Assembly (NCBI GenBank): GCA_029204225.1 | Contig: CM055099.1 | Span: forward strand, 45,559,193-45,623,192 | Source: Diphasiastrum complanatum | Lineage: Eukaryota > Streptophyta > Lycopodiopsida > Lycopodiales > Lycopodiaceae | Direction: 5' to 3' | Length of the DNA: 64,000 nucleotides | In this document: piece after piece, positions 61,200 through 64,000 of the stretch | How positions within the stretch are numbered: the stretch's first letter is position 1 | Layout of the letters: each line of letters opens with the position of its first letter | Translations under genes and position numbers: made by a program | The notes under the pieces: model-generated | Told to the model about the DNA's origin: nothing | The model's input: the letters and a program-made list of their open reading frames with translations, nothing else | The model's database searches: none

Positions 61200-61201
<2 letters not shown>
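59069..61201. other. CLC 5' intronic or upstream DNA
   Basis: No exon that would complete the CLC N-terminus could be found. A partial direct repeat of about 88 bp (CACTCTGCCTCAGCAACTAA at 59,964 and 60,054) lies near 60.0 kb. No other gene. Confidence 0.4.
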
Positions 61202-61269
<68 letters not shown>

Positions 61270-61280
61270 AAGAAAGAAAG
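61202..61280. repeat. (AG)n microsatellite grading into (GAAA)n
   Basis: About 32 AG units then four GAAA units. On the minus strand it is the sequence just beyond the 3' end of the LINE relic. Confidence 0.95.
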
Positions 61281-61569
61281 CTTTATTAATGTCTTTTCCA
61301 TGCCAAAAGGCATATAAGACCAAAAGGAGTACATGTCAAGTATGTGAAAACCATGGGAGCGTATATAAACGTCTCCAAGAAAAAACTATGCATATAAGAA
61401 AAATGAGTAATATAGCTGTAAACTACAAACTGCCAACTGTCCATAAGTGGGAGCAAGAGTAGCTGCCATGAGTAGAGTAGAGTACAGTAGTATCAGATAA
61501 TGTCAAATACTGTTGCTGCTGAAAAAAGACGTAATACGAGCAGTATCAGGAGGTATGGGCCGTCGCTGA

Positions 61570-62938
61570 CGACGTCTAGGAGGGTGAAAACTGTGAGCGA
61601 GAAGTGTGAACTGCTGCATGACTATGAGTGAGACACTGTCTCTGACATCGGTGAGGTTGTATGTCGTCGTCATCGTCATCGGGCCGTGTCCGTCTCCTGG
61701 TGAAGAAAGACGTAATCTGAGCCCGAGAGCTAGGATGTGGCTGGTGAGCTGTTTGGTACATATCCTGGCGCAGCAAGACCATCTCTCGTAGCATAAGTGC
61801 AACACAACAAGAGTCCTCATATCCCATCAGTGCTCTAAGTGTAGTAGGCATGTCATGGAATAAACAATGATATCTCCCTCTAATCTCATAATATATGGGG
61901 CATCTGAAGATGAAATGCTCCTCGGATTCTATCTCATGTAGGGGACACAATAGGCATAGTCTCTCCTCTCGAGGTGTACCCTGGAATCTGCCTGTCTCAA
62001 TAGCCAACTGATGTGAGGAGACTCTGAACTGTCCCAAAGTGAAACGGAGACCGTGTGATAGTCCAGAAGACAAATAGCGAGGTAAAACTGGAAGACCAGT
62101 GGCATCCTGCACTAAAAAGTGGGTCCGGAAGTAGTCAGGCTTAACCCCCAGCTGGTGACGCAGGTACGGTCGAGATATGCTCTGTATAAAAAACGTCTAA
62201 TGTACTGGTGTGTACTCAAAGGGAGATCAGTGATAGTGATACCAAATGCTTCCATGAGAAAGTGTGATGCCTGAGAGAACCATGATAGCCGGTATCCCCG
62301 AGTCTGAAGGTGATGACAGGACATGAGTGCAATCCGAGTATATCTCTGCTCGGTATCAGGAAGTGCCTGAGCTGGACGTACGTGATAAGTTGGAAGGCAG
62401 CCTCAATCTGAATAGGGGGGGTGGCAAACTCCGCAAGGATGATCTCATGGGGAACCGAGGGCTTCGCTCGGATCATGCGAGCCAACATGGTGGTCTGTAA
62501 GCGTGAAATGCTGGACCAGTCTGAAGATGATAATCCTATGCACCATATCTCTACGGCATACAAGGCTAAGGGGGTGACAATGGTATCAAACAGTCTGCAC
62601 TTACTCAGAGCATCACGAATAGACTTGCGAAAGCATAATCTCTCCAGCTAGACTAGGGAAGAGTGGCCCTTCCCAAGTCTAGAAGTAGCCGCCTGTCTCA
62701 TACTGAAGGTAGGACCAGAGAAGAGCACACCCAGGTAAGTGTATGAAGAAACCACCTCTAGGGACTGTCCATCGAAGGCAAGCTCCTGGCGCTGCATGAA
62801 GGCCTGAGAGGTATTGAAGACCATAACTTTGGTCTTCGAGAGGTTCACCCCTAAACCCCACTGAGTACAAAAAGTGTGTAAACAGTCCAACTGTCTCTGT
62901 AATCCCTCTCTGGTACGAGAGACTAGTACCACATCATC

Positions 62939-62941
<3 letters not shown>
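61570..62941 (-). pseudogene. LINE-type (non-LTR) reverse transcriptase relic, 5' truncated
   Basis: Minus strand begins VDDVVLVSRTREGLQRQLDC (the DD of the RT active site), GVNLSKTKVMVFNTSQ, SYTYLGVLFSGPTF, RLGKGHSS, then after a stop SKCRLFDTIVTPLALYAVEI, RMIRAKPSVPHEIIL, and further along RLCLLCPLHEIESEEHFIF with RCPIY, a Cys/His motif of the LINE C-terminus. At least three frame breaks. The 5' end is cut exactly at the RT catalytic loop, where it meets a CT microsatellite; everything before (endonuclease, RT fingers) is missing. Lies upstream of (or within the first intron of) the CLC gene, same strand. Confidence 0.85.

Positions 62942-63009
<68 letters not shown>
62942..63009. repeat. 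(AG)n microsatellite, 34 units
   Basis: Abuts the truncated 5' end of the LINE relic. Confidence 0.95.
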
Positions 63010-63011
<2 letters not shown>

Positions 63012-63919
63012 CTTTTGTGACTTATTTGACTCTATTATGGATAGTAAATCAGTGTTATATTGGGTTTGAATCTTGTTTGTTACGTTAAAAGGATCATGCC
63101 GAATGGTTATATTTAATTTTGAATCATGGTTTTCTTCAATGTTGAAATTTGGTTATATTTGAATTTGAATTCTGACAAATTTAGTCAAATGTGTGCACTC
63201 AGAGTCAGTACTTGAGATTGGCCATTGCAATGTTGATTATGTATTATTTAAGCAGTATTGTAACCGTTTCATTTTCTTAATACGATTTTCAATTCTCTAA
63301 GCAATATTAATTACCCAATGCTTTTTCCTTACTTTCAGATACAAGCAATCATGTTACAAATTTATTGTTGAACAGGTACAAGCCTCACCCAGGGAAATCC
63401 TTGTCTAGCGAGACTTGGCCTAGTACATATGCTGGGCCATGCCATGGGTTAGGGAAGGACGCTTCGACTGAGGAAAATCACACACCACCATCTGCATTTG
63501 GCGAGCTACGTACATAGACGGAAAGAGGCCGGCTAGAGCGTGTGAGGCTTGTGTGAGCCGAGAGGTACATCAGGAGGGCTACAAGAATGGTCGGGCAATG
63601 CATGAAGTAATGGCAGTTCAAAGCTTTCATCAATTTCCATTTGCATGTAGATGTAATCTGCCTATGATAGTGACTTGCCGGTTGCATGTGCATTGAATGA
63701 CATTAAATTACTAGTTTCCTACCTAGATCTATTATAAGTACTACGAATTAAAGTATGTAAGATGAAAGACAAATGATTGTTTTCTATTTATTTATGAAAC
63801 ACTTGGCATTTAGAGTCAAAAGACCAATTCTCTCTGTTTCTTTCCCAGAGACCTCCTTAATCGCTTGAACCATCGATGATTCTTATTCTGAAAAGAAGGA
63901 AAGGGTAAAGCCCCAGGAG

Positions 63920-63922
<3 letters not shown>
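63010..63922. other. AT-rich DNA without recognised genes
   Basis: Nothing supported on either strand. It could still hold an unrecognised CLC 5' exon or UTR. Confidence 0.4.

Positions 63923-64000
<78 letters not shown>
63923..64000. repeat. Poly-G run of 78 bases at the window edge
   Basis: Uninterrupted G to the last base. Natural homopolymers of G this long are rare in plant genomes, so a sequencing or gap-edge artefact is likely. Confidence 0.9.

Overview
The window is plant nuclear DNA, almost certainly from an angiosperm: introns are GT-AG, a wall-associated receptor kinase gene is present, and most of the sequence is Ty1/copia and Ty3/gypsy retrotransposon debris. No bacterial, organellar, rRNA, tRNA or CRISPR feature was seen. 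The species cannot be named from the sequence alone.

Layout. 1-1.1 kb: LTR and primer-binding site of a minus-strand copia element that runs off the left edge. 1.1-5.1 kb: old repeats and the upstream region of the first host gene. 5.1-8.35 kb (+): a complete three-exon WAKL14-type receptor-like kinase. 10.0-16.3 kb: broken copia elements with a gypsy fragment dropped into one of them. 16.7-20.4 kb (-): two paralogous coiled-coil gene relics. In the first, the coiled-coil exon joins in frame, across a 99-bp GT-AG intron, to an exon encoding a divergent histone H3-like domain, and it also carries a solo LTR with a perfect target-site duplication. 20.7-46.3 kb: a graveyard of nested retroelements, including a degenerate minus-strand gypsy element (22.7-30.1 kb) inserted in or abutting a copia gag, and a copia element (31.8-41.9 kb) split by several kilobases of other repeats. 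47.4-59.1 kb (-): a CLC-type chloride channel/exchanger gene, 20 exons resolved with continuous phase, its last intron filled with retroelement relics. 61.6-62.9 kb (-): a 5'-truncated LINE reverse-transcriptase relic bracketed by AG/CT microsatellites. The window ends in 78 G residues that may be an assembly artefact.

Only two genes look intact: the WAKL kinase, predicted to act at the plasma membrane/cell wall, and the CLC protein, an anion transporter of an endomembrane or plasma membrane. They are unrelated in function and each has its own promoter. The most unusual item is the coiled-coil/H3-like locus at 16.7-18.7 kb. The second is the CLC gene, whose first selectivity-filter motif departs from the usual GxGIPE. 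All retroelement ORFs seen carry stops, frameshifts or truncations and are not autonomous.
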